Origin: Lyophyllum atratum
Lineage: Eukaryota; Basidiomycota; Agaricomycetes; Agaricales; Lyophyllaceae
Direction of reading: 5' to 3'
Assembly: GCA_014905825.1 (NCBI GenBank)
Contig: JACGCN010000008.1
Coordinates: 1,860,001 to 1,924,000, forward strand
Length of the DNA: 64,000 nucleotides
Shown piece by piece: positions 10,911 to 22,273 of the stretch (the first letter of the stretch is position 1; every line of letters starts with the position of its first letter). The position numbers and the translations under genes were made by a program. The notes under the pieces are model-generated. The model was not told the DNA's origin. It made no database searches and saw nothing but the letters and a program-made list of their open reading frames with translations.

Positions 10911-10944
10911 CCACAATGGCCAGCCCAAATGCAGGGAAAATCGG

Positions 10945-12205
10945 ATGGCCTCCAAACAAGTTGCTTTTGTTACTGGCGCCGCTCAAGGTATAGGCAGGGC
11001 CGTCGCTCTACGGCTCGCCGAGGATGGTTTCGATGTTGCTATGAACGACTTACCTCGATGGCAAGAGAGCCTTGATGATCTGAGCCGAGAGATTGCGGAT
11101 AAGTATGGGAGGAGGGTCTGTTGTGTCGTCGGAGACGTTTCGGTGGAGGCTGAGGTCGAGGCCATGGTTGCCCGCGTCGTAAAGGAATTGGGATCATTGA
11201 ATGTGGTAAGTCCTTCGGCGTGATACATGCTACAAATCCGAGCGCAGGCTGAGATGTGACGATGGCGTGGTAGATGGTCGCGAATGCCGGTGTGGCGATG
11301 GTTAAATCACTGTCAGAAAGTGACGAATACGATATTCACTTTGGAACAGCTTCATTCTAATATCGCTTTCTAAGCTACCGCCGAGGACTGGGATCGTTTG
11401 TTTGGTATCAACGTCAGGGGCATTTTTCTGTGCTACAAGTACGCTGCCCGGCAGATGATATCTCAAGGAGGGGGTGGGCGGATAATCGGCGCATCATCCG
11501 CTTCTGGCAAGCAAGGTGAGGCTATGCTTCGTCGTACCATGATGGTTCAACTTGATCGTTGCGTTGCACAGGCGAAGCGTATACGGCGGCATATTGTTCG
11601 ACGAAATTTGCTATCCGAGGTTTAACGCAATCCGCAGGTGCGTCTATGCCTTTACGACTTCTGTTCTTGAACCTCAAAACATCTTAGCTCGAGAATATGG
11701 GGCTCATGGTATCACCGTCAATGCATACGCACCAGGTTGGTCCTCTTTCCGACCAATCTTCGCTCATGAATGATAGAATTCGTCTAGGGGCAATCGATAC
11801 TCCACTTCGTAGGTCTGGTCGGTGGGCTAGCGAATGATACGGCTGAATGTCCCTGTTTTAGTCCGTAATATCGCAGGGGAAAACTTGGCCGCGCTTGTCG
11901 AAGGGGTGGGTCGCACTCGAGGCCTTTAACGACTTGCTTTCTCATGCAGCTCTCAACAGGAATCGAAAAAGACAGCGGTGGGCTACATTGGCACCCCAGC
12001 GGACGTAGCTAGTGTGGTGTCCTACCTCGCTTCGAAAGAAGCGCACTTCATAACAGGTGAGTCTTCTTAGCATCTTCATCTCTTCTGTACTCAGAGATTC
12101 ACGATTACACCAGGTCAAAGTGTCCGTCATGCACCTTTCTTACCTAAGTATTGTTGCTCACGTTATTATCAGGTCTCAGTCAATGGTGGCAGTTTCTTCG
12201 ATTAA
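10945..12205 (+). CDS. short-chain dehydrogenase/reductase (SDR), copy 2
   Basis: Ten exons (10945-11205, 11274-11319, 11375-11515, 11572-11637, 11688-11735, 11788-11808, 11862-11905, 11960-12056, 12114-12121, 12173-12205) encode 254 aa with the same intron positions as copy 1. Motifs TGAAQGIG, NAG, NVRG, ASSASG and YCSTK are intact, so an active enzyme is expected. The substrate-side segment before exon 8 (NIAGENLAALVEG versus NMAGEDTDFFNK) is the most diverged part, suggesting a shifted substrate preference (inference). Exon 9 is again 8 nt. An upstream ATG at 10916 is out of frame and could act as a short uORF. Confidence 0.85.
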
Positions 12206-12549
12206 ACCTTTGCCAAGTATCATTTGGAACCTCGGATGTACTAATGCGTATTTCTTGTCTGGTATTGCTGGTGTGAAGTCTTGCGTTGATCACGCTATAG
12301 CACAACTGCCTGTCGTCGAGAGGTGTTATATCCTCGCCTGGTTAACAAGCCTTACGCAGGCAAAACGTGCGCTTCTTGTATATCGCGTCCTATTTCTAGG
12401 CGCCGTGGCTCGTTCTTCATGTTTCGTGATCATCGTGAGAATCACCGGATACCTCGACTCCCTTGCAACACTCTGGTAATTATACAGCAAAGTCTATGAC
12501 GTGTGAGGATATGACTGGAAGCACACGCAAGGTTATTTCTTCCTTCTTG
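12206..12549. other. intergenic
   Basis: Downstream of SDR copy 2 and before the lactamase remnant; no gene recognised. Confidence 0.45.
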
Positions 12550-12896
12550 AGGAGCCGGCGATCTCGTCGAAGACGCCCTGCATACCATCTCCGCAGAATA
12601 GGTCATATCGTACCAAGAAGACGGCACATCCGAGATGGCAAACGGAAAGAGTGGTTTCTTGAGTCCTGGACAACAGCAAGGGCTGTGAGGAGCCTAAGAC
12701 GTCGCGCGAGTCGATCAGGAAGGTAGGGGCGTTCGACTCGAACGATGTGTTCGTGATGCTCGCGAACGATGCGAGTTTGATTCCTGTGACTGAGAAGTAT
12801 CCGGCGAAGCTCAAGTCTTGGACGTTGACAGGCCAGAAAGAGGGCGTTTGGAGGTTCGTCGATGAGAAGCATCCTGCGTGTAGGTCCACCCGTTGA
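12550..12896 (+). pseudogene. decayed 3' part of a metallo-beta-lactamase-fold gene (left arm copy)
   Basis: About 340 bp are clearly related at DNA level to the last exon of the intact gene at 41717-42961 (opposite strand). Shared stretches include GACGTCGCGCGAGTCGAT, GAAGGTAGGGGCGTT, GAGAAGTATCCGGCGAAG and GGAGGGCGTTTGG. The copy has stops and frameshifts in the homologous frame and lacks the N-terminal half with the metal-binding motif. It lies 3' to 3' with F-box gene 1, mirroring the right arm. Confidence 0.75.
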
Positions 12897-13237
12897 GTAC
12901 ACCGCCTGGGATGGTTCGTGGCATAACAAGTCTTAAATGATATTTATGTATTGGCGAGTGACCTAGTAGCAGGTTGTGTTCGCAAGCTTGAGCTCAATAC
13001 ATGCCAACGTTAAGTGGGATGCCAGAACAGAAGGCCGAGAAATGAAGATGAAGTGAAATGTACAATAGCCACAAATGTGTGATGGTGGCGAAGGAAAGAT
13101 CGCAATACTCACATACAATATATCTCTAGAACCCTCGCCTTCCGATGCATGTCAAACGAATGCTTCAAAGTATACCCATAACACTGCCTGGTCAATATGA
13201 GCAGTGAGAACAAACCGTAGACAGATAGCCGTACATC

Positions 13238-14473
13238 TCATGAGCGGTCCTTGGTTTCCTTGATGACACTAATCTCAACTCCACGCTCCTTCGATTTACG
13301 GAAACGGCCAAGTAGGACGCCCTTAGACGCCTTGATCCATGATCTGCCTGAAACTTGTAACTCCACCCGACGTAGAGCTCCGAATGCGGCTTGGGCCAAA
13401 GCTGCATCCAAGTCGGTCAGAGTGTCCAACGTCAAGCTGCTTACGTCTACGGATTTGATGCAAATGTCTTTTAGACCATGTCTTTCATCGAGACTTGAAT
13501 ACGTAGGATCCAACAGGACCTGGAGGAACGTGCGTGGAATAACGAGACGGCGAAGGCATGGCAGCCGTCTGAGAGGGACCATTAACGTGACGGGTAAAGC
13601 TTGACAACACAAATGAGTACACAGGGCAACGAAGGGAGCTCTGTTCGCAGACATACTGTGTGGGGATGGACTGGCGCCGATGATTTCAAACTCTTCGATC
13701 GTTGGGAGGGATACTTCAAAAAGGAGCCGAGCGGCGTTGCTGGGGCACGTCTCCGAAACGCGGAGATGGCGAAGGCTCTTCAGATTGTAAGGGGACTTGT
13801 CCTCACCGAAAAGTGATTGCAAAAGAGGGATCTCTTGGATAGTGGATCCCGCATCAACCGACAGAGAGCGGAGGGGATGGAGATGCTTTCCGTGACCAGA
13901 AGCAATGGTAATCTCGCCTGAGTTGTCTGTGCAACGGAACTTGGAGATCCGCATATCCTGCAGATTCGGAGGAAGAACAAGAAGGCTGGCCAAGGTCGAG
14001 GGATCGGACATGATGAGTTTGTGGAAGTTGATCGACACCAACGTCGGGAGTCGAAGCGTGGCCATAAATCCCTTCTGGAGTGCGTCGGAAATGAAATACC
14101 AGCGCACTTTTCGGAATGTAAGTTGACGGATATGGCGCAGCGCCTGAATGATCTCCACGAGAAGGTTTGTCCATTCGTCGGATAAACGCCAGACCAAATT
14201 CCGAATTTCGAACGATTGCACATGTTCTATCATGGCGGGCTGAGTGGAGAGGAGGCGTTGGAAGGCCGTGACTCGGTCTTTGGTTGCCTTTTCAAAGTTT
14301 GGTGGCCCGACCGTCGCGTCCTGCAGGTTGAGGACTACACCTTTATGGAGCAGATGAATGCGACTGCGATGGTTCCACGCGCGGGAGACAAATGCACAGG
14401 CCTTAAGGCTACCAATATCATCGTGGAGAATGTCGACGATCGTCTCGATGAGCTCTTGTGGGAGAGATATCAT
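13238..14473 (-). CDS. F-box protein 1 (left arm, intact)
   Basis: A single exon of 411 aa. The start MISLPQELIETIVDILHDD followed by SLKACAFVSRAWNHRSR is a clear F-box (residues 3-45). The rest is leucine-rich with weak LRR-like spacing. Expected role: substrate receptor of an SCF E3 ligase; substrate unknown. The C-terminal part (LLQSLFGEDKSPY through GVEISVIKETKDR) is repeated, broken, at 40856-41430 in the right arm. The lactamase remnant lies downstream. Its upstream region is interrupted by the Harbinger element about 220 bp away. Confidence 0.85.
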   Translation of the reverse strand: MISLPQELIETIVDILHDDIGSLKACAFVSRAWNHRSRIHLLHKGVVLNLQDATVGPPNFEKATKDRVTAFQRLLSTQPAMIEHVQSFEIRNLVWRLSDEWTNLLVEIIQALRHIRQLTFRKVRWYFISDALQKGFMATLRLPTLVSINFHKLIMSDPSTLASLLVLPPNLQDMRISKFRCTDNSGEITIASGHGKHLHPLRSLSVDAGSTIQEIPLLQSLFGEDKSPYNLKSLRHLRVSETCPSNAARLLFEVSLPTIEEFEIIGASPSPHSMSANRAPFVALCTHLCCQALPVTLMVPLRRLPCLRRLVIPRTFLQVLLDPTYSSLDERHGLKDICIKSVDVSSLTLDTLTDLDAALAQAAFGALRRVELQVSGRSWIKASKGVLLGRFRKSKERGVEISVIKETKDRS

Positions 14474-14696
14474 GGTCAGAGATCACCCTCGAAGAGTGGG
14501 AGAATGCAGAATGCTTGGATGCTTGAATGCCGATCGCGATTCGAACAGCTATCGATCAGGCGTTGTGTGGATGGGAGTGTGAGAACAGTTGAGTGGATGC
14601 CTGCTTCGAAGAGATCTGATCGTTATCTCCGACTCTGATCAAAGCAAATGTAGGATTGACAGATTTGTTATCATTTTGCCCAGTGCTAGCGACTAT
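14474..14696. other. 5' flank of F-box 1 ending in the transposon target site
   Basis: Upstream region of F-box 1; the last three bases TAT (14694-14696) are repeated right after the Harbinger element. Confidence 0.5.
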
Positions 14697-14799
14697 AGGG
14701 CTGCTCAATTCTAAGTGGATCGTCAGTTCGTCAGGTCGTCCTGGATCGTCGAGGTTCTGAATTCAGAGTCCGCTGTTGGCCGAACAAGCCGTCAGGAAC
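14697..14799 (+). repeat. left terminal inverted repeat of Harbinger element
   Basis: 103 bp, the exact reverse complement of 18532-18634. Identity ends at GTCAGGAAC. Confidence 0.95.
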
Positions 14800-14981
14800 C
14801 ATCCCCGGCCTCACGTGCAAACGGCCGGTGAGGGACTTGAGGGGACTTAGTTTTTTTCGTCCACAACACCCTCGCGCTACCCTACTGTCCTCACCTCTTT
14901 GTAGATTTCCGTCCTACTGTCTTTACTCTCGGTCTCTCTTTATTCTCAGTCTCAAGATAATAACATATTACCTTCTTTATA

Positions 14982-16870
14982 ATGGAAAACTCTTTGTTAG
15001 TGGCAAGTTACCGGACTTTCAGCTTAATTCTCATTTTCCTTACAGAGCCACCTCCTACAACCAATTCCGTTACGGATCTGCTGTCCCAGAAGAAATCAGC
15101 AGGCTTTTTGACTCCTTCATGGATCAATCCGCCCAACCTCTATCTAACAATGTATTTATGATTTAATTCACAAAGAGGCTTGACTGACGACGGTGAATCC
15201 AGAATCCCAACTATTCCTTACCTGAACCGAACCCTACGACACCTGTACCGGCTCCCGCTACATATCCGACCGCAGAAACGCGTCCGTTTTCGCAGGCTGC
15301 ACTGTTCCAGCCCGGCTTCACACCCACCACGGGTGACCTCAGCCGTGCTGAGCAAACTCGATACCCCGAATTGCAGAGCGTCACGCCCACCCGCGCTACA
15401 CAGCCACCATCCCAATTCGACGACCATGGATGGCAGTATGAGCTCGATATGCTGAACTCGGAGGATGGCTATCCGAGTCCTGGTAAGTGCCCCAGCAGAT
15501 TTACCAGCCCAGACTGACCTTCCTTTAACCTAGGAACCAATGTGCATGGATTCACCACATCCCGGGGTGACACTTCAACCTCTGATGAGGTGGAATTTGT
15601 TGACAACCCCCTCCCGCCTCCAGCCACCTCACGTCCGCGCGCCACATCGTCAGCCGCTCGAGCACCTCCGAGCACCAAACCGAAACGGAAGCGGGCTACC
15701 ACTACTCAGAAACCGAACGCCACGCCGGCCGGTACTGCCACTCGAACACGAAAGGGAAACAGTAGTATTAAGAAGGAAAAGAGCAAGAAGGACAAGGAGA
15801 ACATGGACCCGCACCCCGCCAAGTCCGCTGACGCCGATTCAGATTCGGATACATCTATCAAGGGCGAACGGGATGATGTCAGCAAGCCCCGAAGGCTTTG
15901 GTCGGAGGAGGAGACGACCCAGCTACTGATCGAGCTCCTGGGCGTCGACTCTGTCTACTGGGACCACTTTCAAAAAAACCCCAACCGAATATACAAAAAG
16001 GTGAGCGTCTGATTTCTTCTCACTGTTTAACGTTAATCAATGTCGTTCCAGATTGCGCGCAAAGTTTTTAGCAATACACGCAATGCAGCCTCCATCAAAT
16101 CCCGCTATAGCCGGCTTCTCAAGACTTTCAAGGGTATCATGAAGGCCGAGAACTGGACTGGAAATGGCGGGAAGGACCCTGACAATGACGAGACAGCGGA
16201 GTCCATTGCTATTCGACTCCAAGGTGCCCGCGAGGCCGGCGTGGCGATTCAAAAGCAGGTTACTGCAGAACTGGTCTATGAGTGGAAGACGGGAAATAAA
16301 TGGTATCATTTATTCAATGACCGGTGTGTTTCGCCTGTGAATACGAGATGCAAAGTGTTAACGTTCTTATGCGATAGCTTGCGAGAGGATCCAACTATCG
16401 AGAGGCCCGTTGAGCATCGCGCCGGCCTGATTTCCGATCGCGAGAGCATTGTCCCATCTGACGGCGATGATGACAACAGCAGCTCAGATGATGAGGCTCC
16501 CTTGAAACGCCGTCGTGGACCTACCACTCCAGCCTCCACCCCGCTAGCAAAGACAACAACCACGAAGTTACAGTACCAGCCCGGTGTTCCGACTCCCGCT
16601 CACAAGCTGAAGCGAGGTGGGAAAGGTATCGACACCACAGCTGTGATGGATTACTTCGCCACTACGTCAGCTGTGATGGAATCTACTGTGATGGATTCGA
16701 AAAAGCGCATGGAGCTGCTGGAGAATCGCGAGAAGCGCGCAAGCCAGCAGATGATGTTGGAACAGTGCCGCTCCATTGTTGCTGACCCAAACATGTCTCT
16801 TGAATCCAGGCAACGTGCGCAACACGTCGTCGATAAGTTTCTTAATAGTTCTCTGTCCATGTTTGACTAA
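14982..16870 (+). CDS. Harbinger Myb/SANT-like DNA-binding protein
   Basis: Six exons (14982-14995, 15046-15151, 15203-15482, 15534-16000, 16052-16323, 16378-16870) encode 543 aa. After a Pro/Thr-rich N-terminus and a basic Lys-rich stretch comes a trihelix/Myb-SANT-like domain: RRLWSEEETTQLLIELLG, VYWDHFQKNPNRIYKKIARK, IKSRYSRLLKTFKGI. An acidic stretch, RRRGP and a C-terminal coiled-coil-like region (KKRMELLENREKR) follow. In Harbinger elements this protein brings the nuclease to the ends and into the nucleus. The first exon is only 14 nt and the true start could be Met at 15119 instead. All splice junctions preserve frame. Confidence 0.8.
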
Positions 16871-16880
16871 TCGTTATACC

Positions 16881-18417
16881 CTATTGATAATTTTCGACTG
16901 GAAATAGTTGGTTTAGATACCTATCCCTCTTCACCTTCCCTGCCTCCTTTTGCCACTCGTCCGTTTCATACACTGGCACACGATACATATCCTCCGGTGT
17001 GACTGTGATCCCGCCATACCCTAGCTCATCGGGATCAATGTTTCCCTCGTCATCAACCGCTATACCCCTGCCATCCTCCAACCCTTCATCTAATAGCTCC
17101 ATAGGCACATCCCCGTAGTCGATACAAATGTTGTGGATGACCATCAATGCGTGAATTACTTTATAAATCTCCTGGACATCGTTGTGGCGCCCCATGAGCT
17201 TAAGAGAACGAAATCGACCCTTCAGCAAGCCAAACGCATGCTCTACATAGATCCGAATTGACGAGAGGTTCTTGTTGAATGCGTAACGGCGGGAACGTTC
17301 TGCGCCAACATGTTGCAGTATCTCGGGTTCCGTGAAAGGGCGAAGGGTATAAGGAGAGGAAGGATATCCTAAATATTACAGGAAAAAGTCATTAGAAGTG
17401 ATGCTCCGGTTGCACACAACTTACCTCGATCAGCGAGGATATACTGATTTCCTTGAAAATAACTTTTACGGTTCCTCCATAATTCTGAGTTCTTCCAGAT
17501 CGTAACATCGGTCATAGAACCGGGCCAGCCCATGTCGAATGAAGTAAACCGCTTCTGATGGTCAACCACAGCCTGTACATTAACCTAAGCTGAATTGTTT
17601 TAGAAGGTGTTCCAATAAAATAATCCGGCACTCACTGCTGGAAACTTCTTTCGACAAAAGTACAGTGGTCCCCACTCTGTAGGAATATCATCAAGCCGAA
17701 TGAGGGACCCGTCCAGGACTCCTATGCAATCACCGAGACCAGAGATATCCCTAATAAATTCAGCAGTCTCGTGTAGTCGGTCCTCATCTCCCCATGAGAT
17801 TACAGACAGACTAAGTTCTCGGAGTGCGCGAGTAACACGTCGACAATAGATCCACACTGTCCCAAGACCTAAACCCAACCTCTTCGCTATGGACATTGTG
17901 TCGCTTCCCTCTTTACCGTAGCGCATGAGAAATGCTGCCAGCTGATAGCGTACAGCACGTTGAGGCTTCCTCCCTCGACTGATGAAGAGAGAATTTCGCT
18001 CTAAGAGAGTGACAATCCTGTCAAAGGTCTGTCGGCCGAGGCTGTTTCACACGTCGGTATTCTGTTCTCCAATTTATAGTTTAATGCTCACCGGAATTCA
18101 TGTCGAAATTCTTTATCCGGCCATCCTAGTGCAGCGGTGAAATATTCAGTGCACTTTTCAATCTGGTCATAGGGCCCGCGAGGCCCTCGTGAGCTGCCAA
18201 GAACCTGCGAAAGAGCGAGGGCATCATTCCCCAACTGTTGAAGAAGCTGAGCATCTACCCCGGTCTCGTGTATTTCACGGTCAAGATCATCTTCATCCCC
18301 ATCGAAGTTGTCATCGTCGTCGTATTCGATAGATTGTTCTCGGATGAGTAAGGCTTGAGCATGTAGTTGCGTAGAAGCTATTAGAAGAAGCTCTTGAGGA
18401 AGCAGGGCAGCGTTCAT
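16881..18417 (-). CDS. Harbinger transposase (DDE nuclease)
   Basis: Four exons (18417-18092, 18041-17636, 17584-17425, 17368-16881) encode 459 aa of the DDE_Tnp_4 type. The catalytic residues are visible: Asp about 219 in GVLDGSLIRL, Asp about 296 in ILADRGYPSS and Glu about 340 in IYVEHAFGLLKGRFR. An HTH-like segment GSDTMSIAKRLGLGLGTVW precedes the core. The first ATG in frame is 18417. The stop at 16881 is 10 bp from the end of the convergent Myb gene. All three introns are 41-55 nt. Nothing is missing, so the enzyme should be active. Confidence 0.92.
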
Positions 18418-18531
18418 AGTCGTAGAAAGCTTCGACAGCAAACAGCGAAATGTTATCTTGATGTTATCTATCTATGTCACGCTGATCTGTGCTCCGAGAG
18501 GTGTTTCCATTTGGGGCGAGACACCGGTCAA

Positions 18532-18634
18532 GTTCCTGACGGCTTGTTCGGCCAACAGCGGACTCTGAATTCAGAACCTCGACGATCCAGGACGACCTGA
18601 CGAACTGACGATCCACTTAGAATTGAGCAGCCCT
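18532..18634 (-). repeat. right terminal inverted repeat of Harbinger element
   Basis: 103 bp, the exact reverse complement of 14697-14799; followed by the target duplication TAT. Confidence 0.95.
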
Positions 18635-18959
18635 TATGTCTCCTTACCCAAAAGCGTCGTAGCTTCCTCGACTCGACTAGCAGTAAAAATGCGCTTCCTA
18701 GCGAAGTGATAACAGCTGGCCAACTCTATCCCAACCGCGCGGACCACAGGAACGAGCCATAACGTCACACACACGGACTGACATCAAGGAAGAAAAGGAA
18801 TGTTCGAAACGCGCCCACTATCGCTGACTCCAAGGCTGGCCTCAAAGTCTGTATCCTGTCCAGTATTTTGGGTCAGTGATGAGCACAGCGGATAGCTACC
18901 CATTACGCACCTTCACTCATGATCATCCTGCTTCCTCCCCATTTTACTTGACAATTGGG

Positions 18960-19250
18960 CGAGTCGCTGGAGGTCTCTTCCACCCATAATGTCCCGCCTC
19001 AGAATCGGTCGGCAGATGTCATACCATTGCATGCAAACGCAAACAGTTTCCGTGTTGAGAATACTCGCGCAGTGTTCGGAAATGTTTCCGGGCATTCGGG
19101 AACAGCGAAGGCGACAGGCGTAAGTATTGTCAAGAATGAGGGTGGAAGACCAAGAGCAACCAATGATGAATCGGAGGTTGCTCGGACTCGGAGGTTGACC
19201 CGTACGTTGATCACGCTGATGACATCTTTGTGTACCTATGTCGTCCAAAG
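18960..19250 (-). pseudogene. F-box N-terminal remnant (left arm)
   Basis: A leftward frame reads PGNISEHCASILNTETVCVC then MQWYDICRPILRRD, i.e. the end of an F-box with the usual VCKQWYDICxPILWR pattern. The same fragment recurs on the opposite strand at 40680-40830 in the right arm (PGHCANLLNTERLCVCKRWY). No full gene can be assembled around it. Confidence 0.55.
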
Positions 19251-19356
19251 CAAACGTGATCGGTTGATGTTGAACGTTGAATCCTTATACTCTTTATCTC
19301 TTCCTTCCTTGACATCTTTCTAGGTGCCAATACCGCGCCGACACGCCAGGAATATC

Positions 19357-21101
19357 ATGGCAGCATTCGTCACCTCGAAGACCCTCCGAGTCCTAGCAAT
19401 TTCTGAATTGCTCGACATAATCTTCCGGTTTCTGGATGACGCATCCAACACTTCGAATGCCAGAGTGTGCAAGCAGTGGTCGGAACTAGCTCTCGACGCT
19501 CTATGGAAGGATGTTAGAGATCTTCGCCGGCTTTTCAGCCTTCTCGCACCACTGGAGGCCATTACCGTCGATGAGGCGTATGTGAGTATCAAGGAAGTTC
19601 ATGTATATGTACCTGGCTTGACCGTTCCGAACAAATTTAGGGGTTTACGAGACCGCTGGAAACCAGTGATTGGCGTCGGTTTGAACGCTACTGTCGTCGT
19701 ATCCGCACTCTCTCGTACCTAAGCTCTGAAGCTGGATATACTTTGCATGAGAGTGTGTTCGACGATATCGCAAGGTCCCGGATGAGTTTGGACATCCTTC
19801 CCTGTTTACACGCCCTGGAATGGGACGCACCCCTTTCCCAATGCGTGTTGTTTATGCATAAGAACGTCAAATCTTTCGCTGTCACCCTTCCCAGAGAAAT
19901 CGCCGGCGCTCATTCATTCTTCGAGGACGTTGCCGCTAGAATGCCACATATCATCCACCTCGACCTTCGTTTCAGATTTTCCATAGCCTCCATCGAAAAT
20001 TCGACTATTGATCTCCTCCAGAACCTAACCAGGCTGCAGAAACTGACGCTTCCGCGCTTCTGCTTCACAACAAAAATTGCCCAAGCCGTGTCTCACCTTG
20101 AGGACCTCGAGGCCATCGAGTTTCAGTACTTTGAGCGTCAAGGCTGTGGTCATTCAGAAGATGTCATTCAGTTCAAGCCTTCGTTGGTCGAAGGCTCCTT
20201 CCCTTCCCTCTGGGACCTTAACATCACTGTCCTTTTCGACGACGCAACCAATTTTCTCGACACATCATTTGCACCAACTAATCTGACTTCCCTATTCCTC
20301 GAGTCGTTGATTATCGAAACGCCGACCAACGTGCTCCGCCTAGTCACTGCTATCGCCGAAAACTGTCAGCTCCTCAAGATGCTTGTTTTGGTCTCTCACG
20401 GCTCCAGCATAGTTTCCACTCAAGTTCCGAATAAGGATGACTGTCTAACCATGGATACCCTTCGGCCGCTTTTCAAGTGCCCGAATCTCATCTCACTCGA
20501 TGTAATGCACCACCACCCCCTACATCTACAGCAAGAAGACGTGGAAGAAATCGCCACCTCTTGGCCAGGTCTCGAGAAGCTTTTCCTCAACAACGAACCC
20601 ATATACTTGGAGCAATCGAATCTCACGCTCCGGGCCCTCCTTCCTTTCGCTCGCTACTGCCCCAAACTCCACACACTCGGGCTTTTCATCAACGCCACCA
20701 CCGCAGATATTCCGTCCCCCTCAGACACCACTTCCCCCTACCAACACATGCCCTTCAAGGCGCTCCGCTGTCTCTCAATGGGCGTCTCGATCATCCAAGA
20801 GGAAGGACCCGTCGCGCTTTTCTTGAGCCAGATCTGCCCTCTGGACTGCACAGTCGTGACCGGGATCACATGGCATATCCCGTTCGACTTTGCGATAGAG
20901 ATCTCAGAGATTATTCGACTGAGGTGTGAGAAGTGGGACAAGGTCAAGGAATTTCTACCGCTGTTGACGAGGTTGCGGATGCAGGAGAGGGAACGGGCGA
21001 GGTTGCTGCAGGAGGAGGTTGAGGACTTGAGGATACGGACAGCGGTGTTGAAGGACAAGGCATTCGTTGGAAGCACCTCGGATGGGTGTGTCGCGTCATA
21101 A
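19357..21101 (+). CDS. F-box protein 2 (left arm), two exons
   Basis: Exons 19357-19581 and 19641-21101 (59-nt intron) encode 561 aa. The N-terminus LAISELLDIIFRFLDDASNT followed by ARVCKQWSELALDALWK is a typical fungal F-box. The long C-terminus is leucine-rich with LRR-like segments (LTRLQKLTLPRF, LTSLFLESL). The last 50 residues form a charged coiled-coil-like helix. It has the same length and intron position as the gene at 38675-40421 on the other strand, and most residues match, so both copies appear functional. It would act as an SCF substrate receptor; target unknown. Confidence 0.85.
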
Positions 21102-21189
21102 ATCTTTTCTAATGTTTGTTCGATCTTTCTTCCTTTTTTGTTGGTGGAGCGCAGTATCGCGTGTTCGGACGGGTGTATCGAATGGATTT

Positions 21190-22040
21190 TCTGGTTATTT
21201 ATCAAATCGCCAGTCGTTGTATCCACAATATCCTGTAAACGTGTTCATCAGTCGCACCTCATGATGGGCAAGAGATGAGAGACATACCCGGACATTCTTG
21301 TCGCTCAGCCCATCGTCTAATTTCTACAAATATCGCGCGGCACCAGGATCCCTTCCTATCCACACAAATTGGATGCGACCTGCGTTACTTTAGCATTGCG
21401 CTCGTCTAATTTTTCGCGGCTTCTACCATGGCGTTCTCGGTGGTGTCGCCGTCAGCTACAGAGCATAACACTGATAAGTTTATCTGAAGAAGAGTTGAGG
21501 GTGACGCACTTGGAGCACCATCCGTGATGACTATGTATGTAGTTCAGCAGCTTCATCTGCCCGTTTCGATCGAGTTTCTCAAAATACACGTCCAGGAGAC
21601 TTTTCAATTTGATACCAAGGGGCGTCGATCCGTTAGGCGTAACAGAAGAGGAAAGAGCCTTCACTTCCGCGATGTTCTGTGAGGCTCCCGTATTTATGAG
21701 ATTGGCTCGTCCCCCGTCATGCATACAACCAATTTGCTTACTGTGACATTTTCACGCGACTGCCTCGAGTTCAGGAACTGGATCTCAATTCCATCCGTGT
21801 CGTATTTTGATGCGACAGCCGCTAGTTGAGCAAGGGTCGTCCCGGCCTGAAGAGGGGGGTTGAGCGAACTTCTCCGAAATGTATGTCTCGAGGATGTACC
21901 TGCGTCCAGAGTCTCCCTCGCATTGAGCCAGAATCATCGACAACTATAACTGTGTCTGTGTCGAAGTTTTTGAGCGCTGCCAGCATGTCTTCCTCGGCCT
22001 GGCCAATTGACTCGACGGGATCTTGACACTGCTTCCCCAA
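21190..22040 (-). pseudogene. VWA-domain gene remnant (left arm)
   Basis: A leftward copy of the VWA gene at 36848-37785. Exon 1 keeps the MIDAS motif (VIVVDDSGSMRG), but the start codon position is TTG. Exon 2 (GTTLAQLAAVASKYDTDGIE) and exon 3 (VTPNGSTPLGIKLKSLLDVY) are recognisable. In exon 3 a four-base duplication (TACATACATAG) shifts the frame just before the expected YIVITDGAPS. Exon 4 has further frameshifts, and the last exon diverges after DIVDTTTGD near 21200. Clearly dead, though much of it is still readable. Confidence 0.8.
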
Positions 22041-22273
22041 GTTTTGCGGTCGACTACGGCATCGTCGGGCAAAGTTTGCTTGGATGAGGTGGATACCTTG
22101 ATTTTGTTACTTCGAAGAAATCTGAGTGGGTAGTAGCACGGTAGTAGGAAAGGGGCAACAGACCTTGCATTCTTGACTGTATGGATATGCGGGACGGTTT
22201 TACTGTCACCTGTGGCGTGCCATTGGTACGAGGCAGGCGTGATTGTACAGCCCTCCTTTGAAGTACACCGTTA

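Larger units (their letters stand above)
14697..18634. mobile_element. complete PIF/Harbinger DNA transposon
   Basis: A 3938-bp element bounded by 103-bp terminal inverted repeats that are identical base for base, starting AGGGCTGCTCAATTC. It is flanked by TAT at 14694-14696 and 18635-18637, consistent with the 3-bp target duplications of this superfamily. It contains two convergent intron-bearing genes whose stop codons are 10 bp apart: a Myb/SANT-like protein and a DDE nuclease, the two-gene set of autonomous Harbinger elements. Both reading frames are intact after splicing. Identical ends and intact genes indicate a recent insertion. The right duplication arm has no copy. Confidence 0.92.
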
